Assembly (NCBI RefSeq): GCF_025370935.1
Contig: NC_133490.1
Coordinates: 8,784,752 to 8,848,751, forward strand
DNA length: 64,000 bases
Direction: 5' to 3'
From: Choristoneura fumiferana
Lineage: Eukaryota; Arthropoda; Insecta; Lepidoptera; Tortricidae
Shown: positions 1-14,000 of the stretch, piece by piece
Numbering within the stretch: the stretch's first letter is position 1
How the letters are laid out: each line of letters starts with the position of its first letter
Notes under the pieces: model-generated
What the model was told of the DNA's origin: nothing
Database searches by the model: none
What the model saw: only the letters and a program-made list of their open reading frames with translations
Translations under genes and position numbers: made by a program

Positions 1-737
1 TGTTAAGAATCCAACGAGAAACACAACAAGCTATCTCTTTTTATACCTCATTCAATGATGAGTCGACAAATAATAATGTGTGACGTGTAGAATGAGTCGA
101 ACACCTTCCAGACTTACAACTAATAACAGAAATAGTAAAAGCCAGCATGGGACATACAAACGGTAGTATAATATATTGAATCAGACCGTAGTATTGCGCA
201 TGTGCCTTGCCTATAATGATGCATAATTGTTGTAGTCGTCACTATGACTAATGAAAAGTGGCTTTCAGCGTCACCGACGTTGACAATCGCTGGTCTTTTA
301 AGAACATCCCCCCACAAATAAGTTTTACTAGGCCCTATTTTTAACCGATTTCAAAAAAGGAGGAGGTTCTATGTTCCAATGTTTGTATTTTTTCATCAAA
401 CCGTATATCCTGCAAGTACCTATTATATGCCGCAAAGGGCTTTTTTACTAGGGCGAATCTAAAAGTTCTTAGAACTGGATGTTTACATAAACTTTTTATT
501 ATTATTTTTTATTCTGAGCTGTCATTGTCATGTAATATTTGACCGTTACTTTTATTCGAATCGTTCCCGCCATTACGTAGTAAATTGATATTTTGTGAAA
601 CAAGTGACTAAAACATCACATTATGGAATAAAATGTGATTTTAGTTAATACATAATTATGATTTTTTTCAATCTTTTTTTAATTTTTACACATGCTCAGA
701 TTTCCATCACCTAAGCTTAAATGAAACTCTTTTATAT

Positions 738-830
738 TCGCCACTTGCATCCACCGGTTACCCACAACTGTCGTGACGTTGTCAGTTAACCTAATGGGAG
801 GCCTACCCGCGTCTTTTCATCTGGTTACTT
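738..830 (-). mobile_element. RTE-like LINE 3' end fragment
   Basis: Contains gccacttgcatccaccggtt, which also occurs in the longer RTE-like tail near 60300-60325, followed by a decayed continuation. This is a short, non-coding, 5'-truncated remnant. Confidence 0.4.
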
Positions 831-1334
831 CCGGATATTAGTACGATATTATTGTATTTACGTATATTAGTAAGGATTGCCAAACGCGAAACCAATGATA
901 TAAACTATAATATATAATATAGTGTGTATGACATAATGATGAAGTTATTTAGATTATACGATCCCTTATATATCTTCACATACTCCAACGTGTCTATCAA
1001 TGACTCATAACTTTTATATCCCTTTTGTAATATCTTTAGAAACTGTTAGAAAACAATTCATGCAACAACAAGATCAAGCAAAAAAAAAACTTCACAAAAG
1101 AATCAAATCTCGCTACTGGCCATTTAAGCCATTTTACCCAATCCCATTAAAAAGTAAAACTTGTCTATGGCGTTCCGTTCTCTAGCTAGCCCTACGAGAA
1201 AGCGCCCCTTGCAGCTTTCGCTTCACGGCCTGGTTGCCTCGTTCGCGCGTGAAGGTTGGCACGACTTCAGCGGGAAAATGCATCGAACAATCGAGAAGAA
1301 CTGTCGGCTAATGTGCTTCTATTTTGCAATTTTA

Positions 1335-1625
1335 CTAACAGCTTTTTTTTTATTCGACTGGATGGAAAACGAGCAAGTGGGTCTCCTGATGGTAAGAGAT
1401 CACCACCGCCCATAAACATCTGCAACACCAGGGGATTTGCAGATGCGTTGCCAACCTAGAGGCCTAAGATGGGATACCTCAAGTGCCAGTAATTTCACCG
1501 GCTGTCTTACTCTCCACGCCGAAACACAACAGTGCAAGCACTGCTGCTTCACGGCAGGATTAGCGAGCAAGAAGCAAGGGAAGGGCTTTTAGCAATCTTC
1601 GTGTTTCATGGTCTTATTGCTTACT
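1335..1625 (-). mobile_element. non-LTR retroelement tail, family shared with 56690-56970
   Basis: Read on the minus strand this matches the copy near 56690-56970: a stretch about cysteine-rich-looking gcagcagtgctt, then aattactggcacttgaggta, gttggcaacgcatctgcaa and a terminal AATAAAAAA tract. The A-rich end lies toward 1340. It has no coding frame. It is either a SINE or the 3' UTR of a LINE; the lack of a tRNA-like head in this copy leaves that open. Confidence 0.5.
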
Positions 1626-1696
1626 TCATCGATAGGGATGCAGGCAGCAGAGAGCATACAACCTGTCTCTATCTAGACAAGGATGAATAAAACATC

Positions 1697-1935
1697 ATCA
1701 TTATCATGTCAGCCGAAAGACGTCCACTGCTGGACATAGGCCTCTCCCAAGGCTGTTTTTGGGGGGAAAATGCCTTAGTCGCCACGCTTGGCAGGCGGGT
1801 TGGCGACCGCGGTTATACCGATAGTTCGCGGAGGACGCTGCTGCCCATCCTCCGGTTTATCCCTTAGTCTCCTCTTACGACATCCACGGGAAGAGATGGG
1901 ATGGTGCAATTCTCGACCGACACCACACGGCGGAA
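1697..1935 (-). mobile_element. RTE-like LINE 3' end fragment
   Basis: Starts with an ATCATCATTATCATG tract, followed by gacgtccactgctggacata, the antisense form of the usual 3' end of lepidopteran RTE-clade LINEs (compare 60228-60560). The coding part is too decayed to read. Confidence 0.5.
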
Positions 1936-4263
1936 TAAAACTTATTAATTAGAAAATTCCTAACTTATGAGAAAAAATATAGGTGGGTACTTAGGGAGTT
2001 CCAGGGACACATTAAAAGGTTTGTTTTGGTTTGTTAGTCTAACATCTGGTATTCTGGTAGCATGGTGTACGGTTGTGTTTCTCTGAAGATGAGCTCTTCG
2101 TTGAGTATGTAACGCATCAGTGTAGTGTGGTGGTGGTGATAGATGGTATTGTGTGATTTGTGTGTTCTTGCAGTGTGGAGGTGGAGGAACTGCATGAACA
2201 CGCATATCTTGCATAAACTTAGCTATCATAAGGTCGCGGGTGAGCAAAGAAATAAATTCAAATTGAATCTACTATCATTTCAGAGAATAACTGTTATGGC
2301 TATCCTTTAATTGTTGTGTAGTGAGCATGCCATTATGTTGTTTATTGCGAAAAAGTTCCTTTCCGGTACGCCGGGTACCTACAAGCTACAAGACTTGTTT
2401 TAATTCAAACGGTGCGACTCTTTATACTTTGACTTTATTTATGTGCCATAAAATGCGAAACTATGTTATACTCGTACCCCTTATAAAAGTATTTTTTTTC
2501 CTGAATACTGGCTTTATAAGATAGCCCTTATATAAATATTTTAATTGTATATTTTTAAATGTAGAATATCTACTCAGATACAAACAAACCCAAACACTGT
2601 TTCTATCCATTCGTTATGTTGGCGTACAAACAATGAATGAATAATAATGCGAATGGGAATCGGACTAAAAGGCGCAACCTTCGCAAAGGGCGTTGCTTCC
2701 AATGCGTTATTTACAAGGACCGCAAAGCGTCTCTAAATATTGAACGAAACTTTTTCCCAGGCCCAAATAAACTCGTACGTATTAAAACATAAATAAGGTA
2801 TCAAGCCAGTAACAGCGAAACCCAGCAAATACATACAAGGACTAAATTAAGTAAATAACATAGGCAAACATCTCGGACGCAAGCTCGACGGAAATTAATG
2901 AAATTAAATTCAGCGGCATTAGTTTGACGTCATAGGAGAGACTTACGCCATCTAGTTGTAAAGTTGTAAACTTAAAAGTCATCTTGACAGCTCTTAAAGT
3001 TCTTAACATGGCAACTTTTTACTTTTACTTTGTTTTCTAATTTCCTATTTGCTCATCGGGAATGAGGTAATCGAAACAATTGAAATCAGAAATAATTTGA
3101 TGTTGTTATGAGTGATGCGTTATGACAGTATGCTTATGTTTCGCTAAGTTATACAAGATTTTGAGGACTTTCAGCTTTTCAGTTGTCCCGATTTTTATCA
3201 CTTGCAACACCAACATCCAGTCAATCAAGGAAGTGCAAGGAAGGCTGCTCGCCAAAAATAATACATTTTCGTTATTTTTATTTTAAACAAATCCAATTAT
3301 TTGTTATAGATGTAGTCGTAAATATTTATTAGCTAGTTAACAAAGCTTAGCACGATGAATAAAGTCGGAAGTGCAAGTGTGTTTGACAGAAGAAAACCAG
3401 GCAGGTGTGACAGCAAAAATACCGCATAGAGGATTTCTGGGAAGAAAATAATAAAATTGGCCCAATTTCGCTTTAAATTTTCTGAATATGGGTAAAAGTG
3501 AGCTGAGCGTTGGCTTGGCACGTGTTTTGGTTGCTGTCGCCGCTGCAAATCCTCGTCATAACATTTGACCCAGTTAGTGTGGTGTGCGTTGACCTATGCT
3601 ATGGAAGTGAATGCGGACTGTAGCACGTTATTTTTAGGATACAGCTTTGCAGATAATTAAATATTTATAGATGCTGTACGCGATACGGAATCAAAAAACA
3701 GATAGTAAACGAAAATTTCCTTGACCTTTGCCTCTGCAGAATGGTGAGTTCTTTGTTTAAAAAATATTTTTTAGAAAAAAAACATTCCATTCCATTTTCG
3801 AAATAACTTTCAATGTTGTCTTTAGTCTTCTAATAATCTATTTTTAATCAAGTATTTTTAGCATTCAACTGTTTAACTGAGCCAAGTGTGTACTTAATAA
3901 AAATTATTCAAATTAAAGTGGTTGATTGATCATGTCAATTTTTTACAAATAAATTGGTAGATTTGTTTCCATTACTTTTGTTCTGATTTTGATACAGTCC
4001 TGGGATTAACTTCTGATTTAGCCCACCTTGTTAAATGAAAAATTCAACTTTATCTGCAGTGAATCCACTTTTTTCTCGTTAATAATTTAAAAAATTGCAT
4101 ATTACTTGTAAAAAGTGCAAGATTTTTTTTAAATCTAAACAGAATTGTTTCAGTCAATTTCCTCACCCTCATACCAACATAAAAGTTTTTTTATTGCTGT
4201 GGTGATATATTTTTTAGTCTTTTTAATGTATTTTAAGTTTAAGATAGTGGTATACAATATTTA

Positions 4264-4435
4264 CCCCCTGTCTCACCATGCATTGATTAGATTTATTTGA
4301 TGGATAAATTTAACGGCGTCTCTGCTTGTTTTGTTCAAATACATAAAAATACACAATGTTATAATAAGTACATGTTCAGATGGCATTACATTTGTCCATC
4401 AAATAAAATTAATCAATGGGTTGTGAAACAGCCCC
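4264..4435. mobile_element. diverged PIF/Harbinger-type MITE (family of 9163 and 49921)
   Basis: Ends are inverted versions of each other (CCCCCTGTCTCACCATGCATTG against CAATGGGTTGTGAAACAGCCCC, imperfect) and the element is flanked on both sides by TTA, the 3-bp target site of PIF/Harbinger elements. The inner part is longer and more decayed than in the two better copies. Confidence 0.45.
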
Positions 4436-4923
4436 TTAGTTATATTTGTTGGATAAATCTGCTTACACAATATCCAAGTTACTAAAACTGTCCTTTTTAT
4501 TTGTCATTCAGTTATCTATTTTTAATTACAGGTGGAGAGGTATTAATATGTAAATAGAATGGGATAGCTATAAGAATTCTGGCAAGAGAGAATAGTACCA
4601 TATAATGAACGTAAAAAGAAGATGACTTCCTTCAAAGGGATCAATTTATTCATAGCATTATTTACAAACACACCACACCGGGCAGTCAATTAAAAAAAAA
4701 CTGACTGTACAATGACGAATGTGAAATACAAAAGAAAAACATTCTAAAATTTGACAAAATAGCATATCAAGTATTCCAAATTTGAATTATTACACTTACA
4801 ATGGTTACTTAGTTTCGGAATTGTTGAGACAATATGGTATTGGACTGAGACGCAACGAGGTATTAGTGAGCGTCACGTGGGAGCACCACGGGCCTTTAGC
4901 CCTCCGGAGGAGACGCTGGAGTT

Positions 4924-5050
4924 ATGAAGAAGCAAAATGTTCGCACTCTATCGTTAATTGTGTGTACATTTACATATTTGTTAGTCGGTGCAGCGGTGTT
5001 CGACGCGTTAGAGTCTACAACTGAACGAAACAGATTTGAAGTATTACAAG
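4924..5050 (+). CDS. Task7: channel exon 1: N-terminus and M1
   Basis: Encodes 42 residues plus one base, ending CAAG|GTTTGT. It holds the cytosolic start and first membrane helix (TFTYLLVGAAVFDALES). The ATG sits after a GC-rich 5' leader (about 4850-4923) that includes a CACGTG E-box at 4876-4881. Confidence 0.93.
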
Positions 5051-8000
5051 GTTTGTATTTTCATCATCATCATACTTTCACTCAAAGCCATCATTTTCTG
5101 CCTCAAGGTTTCTAATATTTAACAAAGAATTAAACCACTTAATCTAAATTGAACAGATGTTTTGACATACCTTGAATAGGGTAGAAGTACCGTTTTTGGC
5201 CACCTTAGCACCATTTTTGGACTGTTGACATTTGATGCCATGCCGTTGCTTATTTAAAGTTTGCAGTAATTATTAGATTAAAAAATAATAATAAAAAAAT
5301 TAATAAAATAATAATATTAATAATTATGAAAATGAATAAATGAATTTGTATGTATATAAATACAAATGATTATATATTTCACGTCGCAAATAGTGTATTT
5401 ACGACCATAACAATTTATACCACATCAATAATTTATAGCTTAAGTCCTACCAGCGTTCCAGTCACGTAATAAACTCAGTATCAGTACCCTCTTAATAGTA
5501 CAGTGAATACTTACTTCATGTTATTTATCAACTTGCAGCAATCGAAGGCATGATAATAAGAAAGTACAACATAACAGAGGAGGACTTCCGAGTGATGGAG
5601 ACGGTGGTGCTCAAGTCGGAGCCCCATAAGGCCGGCCAGCAGTGGAAGTTCACTGGCGCCTTCTACTATGCCACCACCGTACTTACTACTATCGGTGAGA
5701 CTTATATCCGTACGCACTATGCGGCTAACCGCGCGGTTTTAGGTGACTTATATACGTACGCTATGCGGCTAACCGTCGCGCTGAGACTTATATACGTACG
5801 CACTATGCGGCTAACCGCGCGGTTTTAGCGCGCTACTATCGGTGAGACTTATATACGTACGCACTATGCGGCTAACCGCGCGGTTTTAGCGCGCTACTGT
5901 CGGTGAGACTTATATACGTACGCACTATGCGGCTAACCGTAGTATCGCTTGAGAAAATTGCGCGGTTAGCCACACAGTGCGTACGTAGCCTTACATTCGT
6001 TTTTTTATTTCTTAGTCTGATTTTGGTCCAGAGGATTAACAGTAATTTAGTACAAATAGAAAATCAGTAAAATTTTGATTTTAATAAATTGGGATCAAAG
6101 TAATTGTGCCGAAATAGTACATTGTGTCTTAAGGGCGGTAAAATAAGGAATTACGAACGAGAGTCTATTAGAAGCCCGAAGTCGAAGACTGAGGGCTTTA
6201 ATGAGTCGATGTTCGTAATTCTAGTACCGCCCGTGCGACATACAATGTTTTTCATGACATTTGCAAGTAAAATTTTATATTTGTAAAAGAAAAAATATAA
6301 TTGTTCCAAATATTGGCGATACCTTAGGCTGTGCTCTTGGCAGCGTCGCCCTCAACCTCCCTCAGCACGCGCCGCAACGTGCGTGTGCATGTAGACCATG
6401 TAGTCCTCCAGCAGCAGCGCGCGCACGCGGCACGGCGCAGCGCCATTAGTACGGGCACTGACACATGCGACCGACCTTGGGCTTCATGACAACAAAATGT
6501 GTACGCGCAATGACTCATTTACCGACCACGAATTTCATGACAAGCACATCAAGGTCGAGGGTTTTATTTGGGGGGTTGCAACTAAGGTAGCATGCATGTT
6601 ACGACACTGTTTACGAGCAAGTGTGATGAAAAATATTTAGAATTCGCAATAAGATAATGTAGTCTGAATTAAGGCTTAAAACGAATGATTTCAGATCAGA
6701 TGGAACATATTTTACACAAAGTGACTTTTCTGATCCTACTTAAATACAAATGGTTATTATTTCTTTCGTTAATTTTACCATGGGCCAAGATTCCACTTTT
6801 CACAATAGTCATGATTGCTTAATAGACGTATCTCTGTACACATGCGGCAACCTAGCAGGGCGGTAGATACAACCTAGGGAGCTAGGAAGGTTATGCGCCC
6901 CTGCCGCCCTGCCGCAGGCCCAATCTAAAAATTGCCCCTGCTTGCCTATACACATTAAGGAGGCAATTAGACCAATTCCAATATTACCCCTGCGGCAGGT
7001 GTGTGAGTAGCCGGCTTTATTCTGTGCTACAATACTAACCTCACTAACAAGTCTCACTAACTGCAATAACTTATCCTGTGCTACTAACAATACTAACCCC
7101 ATTAACAAGGCTACGGGCACTCCACGCCGTCGACGGTGGGCGGCAAGCTGTTCACGATGTTCTACGCCATCGTGGGCATTCCCCTTGGACTCATCATGTT
7201 CCAGAGCATCGGAGAGAGAGTCAACCGGCTCAGCAGGTCAGTTTCTCATCACCATCTCGGCCTATACCTTCCACTGCTTGGCTCCTCTCAGGCTAAGAAG
7301 ACTTGAGCCCTAGTTCCCATGCGGATTAGGAACTTTACACACGCCATTGAATGTCTTCGCTGATGTGTGCAGGTTTGCTCACAATATTTTCCTTCACCGT
7401 GAAACTCATGAGATACGAGCCCGAGCTCGAATCCACGATCCTCTGATTGAAAGGCCATAGACCGCGTCATGCAGTGGCGTAGCTACCGGAGGGCTAGACG
7501 GGACAGTGCCCCAGGGCCCCCAAGCTCAGGGGGCCCCTCGGTCGGACTCTGACTTACAGACTATAAATGACCAATCTGGAGTCGAATTCGGAACACGACG
7601 AATACGGAACAAGCGATTTTAAATAGTTTAGTTAGGGCCCTAGTTTATTTTTTGCCCCAGGGCCTTTGGTTACCCAGGTACGCCACTGGTGTCATGCCAG
7701 TAGACTAGGCTATCACGTCTTTTGATCAGTTTATTTATCGGTTGCAAACCCACTAACTACGAATAAATTTACCTCACTAGACCAAAAGTCGACTGGTAGT
7801 GTGTATCCAACATTGGCCGAAGTTATAATAGTCTAATATTTATCCTTTAAGAATGGGACCGCAGTGGCTCAAAAGCGGTGGCAGCGAACATTTTCTCTGT
7901 TCATTGCGGAGCTGAGACGCTCGTCGCAAAGTGTTCACCTAACAGCACACGCAATGAAGAGATAAAACTTTTGCCGCGCCTGTCCGTTTCTCGGAAAGAT

Positions 8001-11000
8001 AAATATTAGGATTCCGCAGTGCCTGAACACTAAAGTCTTCAACCAGTGTGTGTTGCCAATGATGACCTATGGCTCGGAGATGTGATCCGTTGGCCTCTTA
8101 GAGAGCTCAAAGTTTGCATGCGTCCTTTAAAGCAGGGTTTCTCAACGTTGGAGAAACTAAGTTTATTTATATTTCAATTGTCATCATAATATAATGTATA
8201 TTATTTATTTCAATAAAGTAACAAGTATAAAAAGTAAGTAAGTATATAAGTCGAATAAAAAAATAAAAAAAAGTATAGGTAAGAATCATCTTGCCAACGA
8301 AAATACAAACTGAAACAAACAACAACAAATAACAAACAAATAAGTAACAAATTTGGAGTTGAAATAAAAAATACAAAAAGACTCCAAAAACCAATCTTTA
8401 TCATCTTGCCAGTCTTGCAGTCACCATCAAGTAAACCTTGTCGCGAACCCCCTACCATCGAATAGCGAACCCCTAGGGGTTCGCGTACCCCACTTTGAGA
8501 AACCCTGCTTTAAAGCAACCAGCCATGCATACCATGTTATCAAGAATTCGTTTTCACGCTGTTGGACGGGCGCTGGCTGAAAATCAGCGCTGCAAGTTTT
8601 TACTACATTTGCAATTTGAGCATGAGCCCATTGACAAAAAATGTGTACCTACTTGTTTCGTTTTTTTCCGTCGTGTTGGCGCAGGTTCGAAAATAACGTA
8701 GGCGACACAGACTTGGTTATAACAGCGTGTATATTAATGAAAATTATGACAAAAATTGTATGAAAAATTATAATGGTAAGCGAGTGACCGCGAGCTCGCT
8801 CCTTGGCCGAATGATGTGGAGCCGCGGCGCGCGCGACTGCCTCGAGTTGTGCTGGTGTGTGTGAGATGCCAGCCGCACTCACACATGCACGGCGTTAACA
8901 CGTGGCAATAAATGAGTTTTTATTTATCTCAGCTTTTCTTTCACAGTGTCATAATAAAATCCTTGAAGCACGCATTGAACTGCAAAGCCACCAGCGCCTC
9001 CGAAGTGGACCTCATCTGCGTGGTGACGACTCTGTCCTCGCTGACGATCGCGGGGGGGGCGGCGGCGTTCTCCAAGTTCGAAGGTTGGAGCTACTTCGAC
9101 AGCGTGTATTACTGCTTTATCACGCTGACTACTATAGGTAAGTTATGATTATACAAGTCTTAGGGGCTGTTTCACCATCCATTGATTAGTGTTAACTGAC
9201 GCTTAAACGTGATGCCGTCGCCGTCTATTCGAACAAAAAAATAGAGACGGTATCACCTTTAACCGTCAGTTAACACTAATCAATGGATGGTGAAACAGCC
9301 CCTTATACTGGTATAGGCCACGAAAGTTTAAATGAATGATTACACACACAGCTACAAAAAGAACTGGTTGCACAAAAGGAGAACGAATTAAATGAATGAG
9401 TAAATGTCAAAATCTTGCTGTCATTACACGTGTTCTTGTGCGTGACTTCAACTCTGGTGGCAATACCTATACAAGCTAAACTCTGATTATTGTTCCTCTG
9501 GTTAATCATCATTATATCAGCTATAGGACGTCCACTGTTAGACATAGACCCCCATAGACCTCCAGTTGCTTTGGTTGCGGTGAACCCGCGGCTTTAGCCA
9601 GATCATTCGTCCATTTCGTTGGTGGACGTCTCGCTGCGCTTGCCGACCCGCGGTCTCCATTCGAGAACTTTTCGGCCCCAACGGCCATCTGTTCTCCTGT
9701 ATGCCTTATACTGATTATACCAGTCACATAAATGAGTCGATAAAGTTTTTCTTGTACCTCGTTGCCATGGTTATGTCTACTGGACAATTCTTTAAAACAG
9801 TGACTTTCTATATGTTTTCTGTGATTAAAATTCATTGAGCGTACATTTTTCAGTTACAAGGCCATTATTTTATGAACAACAATATTGGTTCACCTAATGT
9901 GTCACAATTAGTCACCTGATTTAGATCAAAAGCTAACTGATCGCACCAACATATTTCCTAAGTACATTAGTACTTAGCGCTTATCGCACCTTGAGAATCA
10001 AACCTTCATTAAACAAAATATGTCAGCTTGCTAAATTAAAAATTTGCGTTAAATTTTTTCTGTATAATTTTTGAGAAGTGACAAACTTTGTCTAATGACA
10101 GTTTGAGTCTCAAGATTATTTACTTATTTATTTATTTAAGGAGAACCAACAGCTAAAAACACAATACATGTATTACTTATGTTGTAGGAATAGCAACACA
10201 GAGCCAATTACAGGATCCCACAGCCACAGATAGCTATAACGTGACCCACAGAGAGTTATAATGTGATTATAATATTATAACTGTTTTTTTAAGAAACTCT
10301 GACTTTGTTGTATCTTGGATAACGGGACATAAACAAATAAGAAAAAGTTGATTGACCCAAATAACTAGAAAAAAACACCTGCTTCAATACACCCTCTTTT
10401 CCAGGTTTCGGCGACATGGTAGCCCTCCAAAAGGACAACGCGTTGAATCGCAAGCCTTCCTATGTGATGTTCGCGCTGATCTTCATCCTGTTTGGACTCG
10501 CTATCGTGGCCGCGTGTCTCAACTTGCTGGTGCTTCGGTTCGTGACCATGAATACGGAAGATGAGAAGCGGGATCAGGCGCAAGCGGAACAGGTAAGCTG
10601 ATGCTAGCTTCAATTTTGTCACCTAAGTGATGCTAGCTGCACTTTTGTTACCAAACTGATGCTAGCTTCACTTTTGTCACCTAAGTGATGCTAGCTGCAC
10701 TTTTGTCACCAAACTGATGCTAGCTGCACTTTTGTTACCAAACTGCTGCTAGCTGAACTTTTGTCACCAAACTGGTGCTAGCTGCACTTTTGTCACCAAA
10801 CTGATGCCTAACTATGGATTTGTCAACAGCAAAAGCTTACTCAGCTTTATACCCGGAGGGGGGCGGGGTTGGTTTCACATGATCAATATTATATAGTTAT
10901 GTATAAATGAAATGTGTAAATTATAATGAATAAGTTAGAAAAATATCTAATCCAATGCGGATAATTGAATTATATTTTATGGCACTCAGCAATAAAATAT

Positions 11001-14000
11001 ACCCACAGTTTCTGCCGTAACCTATTTTTTAAGCAACTTATTGATAGATCGAACCGAGAATATGTATATATAGCTTATTATTAGCTATATAAGCGCTTCG
11101 CCCTTATGTATAGCTGGCGTGACATTTTTATTCGTCTTCATATTTCATATGTTCATATCCATCCATAAAGTATCTACTCCGTCTCCCCCCACCCCGCCTT
11201 GTCACACGAATTGAAAGAAATGAAAGGAAATATTTATTTGCCGACAAAAACAATAAAACAATACAGATAAAAAAAATACAATACAGCATTAATGAAAAAT
11301 GCTGAATTGGTATGAAACTTCCAATTATTTTGTTTCCGTGTCACAAACCTTCTGACACAGATGTGTAACGTGATCTATAGATCACCCCAAGGTGACCCCT
11401 AAGTTCTGCGTGTTCGTGTAATGACGTCGGTATGTGATCGCAGGCGCAGCAAGTGGCGGTCCGGCTCGAGGGAGACGTCATCACGGCGGACGGGGCCGTG
11501 CTGCGCGGGGTGGCGCGCGGCACACGGCTGCCGGCGCACGCGCAAGGTAACCAACAACCATAAAGTTGACACCACCAATCAACCGACGTACTTTCGTACT
11601 ATGAGCTGATTTTACATGCTGATAACAAGTAACACTGTGTTATCCTACTTTTATATTATAAATGCGAAATTTTGTATATGTTTGTGTGTGTGTGTGTGTG
11701 TGTATGTAAACGGCTGGACGAATTTGGATTAAATTTGGTATGTAGGTAGCTGGACATCTGGAATAACACGTAGACTACTTTTTATCCCGATATTTCCATG
11801 GGATAGGGACAAAATCTTGAAATAACCTATATAATCTTGTTGGGCTTAGAGTCATAAAATTTAGGATGGTTGTTTTTAATTCTACAACAACCATAACCAC
11901 GAAATAATTTTCAGGAATTCCCACGGGAATTTAGTAAAATTCCGGAATTTCAATTCAACTGCTGTATGTAATTATATATGCGTGCGAAGCCACGGGTAAA
12001 CACTATTGTATTACATCATATATGTTTTTTCTTTTTTATTATGGCCCAAAAAGGTAAATGAGACTGGCCTATGCCTGTTTGGGTAATTATTATAATCTTG
12101 TCTTTTTTATAGAATTTCGTAGTATAATCGGTTATCTATTGTTTGTCCGAAAGTTGTATGCCATAATTTCATTTGCCCGAATGTTTCGTTTACTAGAAAA
12201 TTTATTTGACATATTCTTATTTTCCCGAAAATTAGATGCCATAATGATACGAATGCAATGCGTATTGTTTTCCATATTAAAAGTGCAATAATATTATTTA
12301 ATAGAATATGCAAACGCCATACTAAATAGTGTTTATTTTGATTATGTTTGAATGAAATTGCTTTTTTCTATTACTAATCTATCTATTATCTTTATTATTC
12401 GGGCTGCTATAAAAAAAATACCTAACATCCAACCTATCGAAGTCGCTTCTGCTCCAAACAGTCTTGCTCGCTCGCTTCGCTCTCTCGCACAAATCAAATA
12501 TCGCAATTCTAACCTAACGTAATCTTTGTGATTAAATTTTACCTAATTCAAAGGCTTGTTTGACGTATGGGATTTATCAGTATATAATGTCGATACTAAC
12601 CATTACCATGGATGGCAAATGATATTATGGCATGTGATACTTATGGCGTACAATGATTATGGGAAACAGAGATTCTGTCATTTGATTAATATGGTAAACA
12701 ATGAGTAGTGAAAATGAATTTATAAGAAACAATATTATGGCGGTTGAATATTATAGCACATGAAATTCGGGCAAATATAGGTATACCAATGATGTTATTG
12801 TTTCGCAGGAGACACGTCGATGATGCCCCTGTATGTGGACGACGAGTATCCGCCGAGCGTTTGCAGTTGTTCTTGCAACTGCTTTGGACCAAACAAGTAA
12901 GTTTAGTCTTGCGGCCTGAAGGGTCTGGTGATATAAGACATACCTTAAAACATCCTCAGCCATCAACCCCCCACACCTCTAATCAACCTCAACCGACGAA
13001 AATCAGCCGAAAATTTACCCCCATTTTTGATAGACAGTCTTGTTGTTAAGATTAGTTTGTTTTGTTTATAATATGTTTGTAAAGATAAAGCTGTGTAACT
13101 GTACATAAGTACGCATTATTACGCAATTACATTACTAAAATAGTTTTATTTATTTAACTTACTTTAGTTTTAACTTAACTTTTATTGAACTTGCCATTTA
13201 ACCGCTAATTTAACTCCACTGTTAGTAGTTGAATTGTCTCCAAAATTTGTATATTCGGATATAAACTTAAGAAATTCGAATAACCATTTTAGATACACAC
13301 CAGTAGAATTTGTAAGTAAGAAATTGAGTCAGAAATCCGTCGATATATAAGTTAAATGAAAATACAAGTACAATCAACAAAAAGTACGGTCCGCAAAAAA
13401 GTATGTTTTAAAAATAAAAAAAATACCAATAAACCTTTTTTTTATATATTTCAGATCAATACTCTACCGCGACCCTCTATCCCCCGTGCCGCCGACCACC
13501 ATGAAGCAAATCAAAAGCAAAAACTACCGCGAATTGGGCAACCTGCCTCGCTACGTCGACAAGAGCTCTAAAGACCGCTCCCAGTCCCTCCGGCTGAACT
13601 CAGCCTCAGGGTATCTTTACATGAACGCAAAAACCAACAGCTTCCAGCTAGAGCCCGACGACTTCCGAGAAATAGTCGCCAAGAGACGAGAGCAGCTCCG
13701 AAAAGGGATGATGATGTACGAAATGGGGTGCAACAACAACGAACAGTACCTAAATCCGTACAGACATAGCGTCAGCACTCGCGTCGAAACCAGCCCGCAC
13801 AGCTCCTCACTATACTCCATGAATATGAAGTCAGACAACAGGAGCAACGACCCGTTAGTAGACGATTACGACTCTGAAAAATCCAGCTACGCCAGAAAGA
13901 AACTCATGAAGAACATAGCGAGAAACACGAGCAAACAAGAAAACTATTTCTACGACGACGCGGTGCTACATTTCGACGACGAATATGCTTTCGATGGCTC

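Larger units (their letters stand above)
1..4923. other. gene-poor 5' flank of the potassium channel gene
   Basis: I see no convincing protein gene here. The open frames are short, unlike any family I know, and lack paired splice sites. The interval holds retroelement tails near 738-830, 1335-1625 and 1697-1935 and a decayed MITE at 4264-4435; the rest is AT-rich unique-looking sequence. A good splice donor context (ATG|GTGAGTT) at 3742-3743 follows a less AT-rich stretch and could end a non-coding first exon of the channel gene, but no promoter motif supports it. Confidence 0.5.

Noticed and set aside
1161..1415. 84-codon open frame in a locally GC-rich stretch
   Set aside because: The second half runs through the retroelement tail at 1335-1625; the first half (MSMAFRSLASPTRKRPLQ) matches nothing I recognise and lacks splice support.
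5700..5990. CRISPR-like regular repeats
   Set aside because: Units are contiguous without unique spacers, in a eukaryotic intron; a minisatellite.
13617..13847. Open frame antisense to channel exon 8
   Set aside because: Shadow of the strongly coding plus strand.
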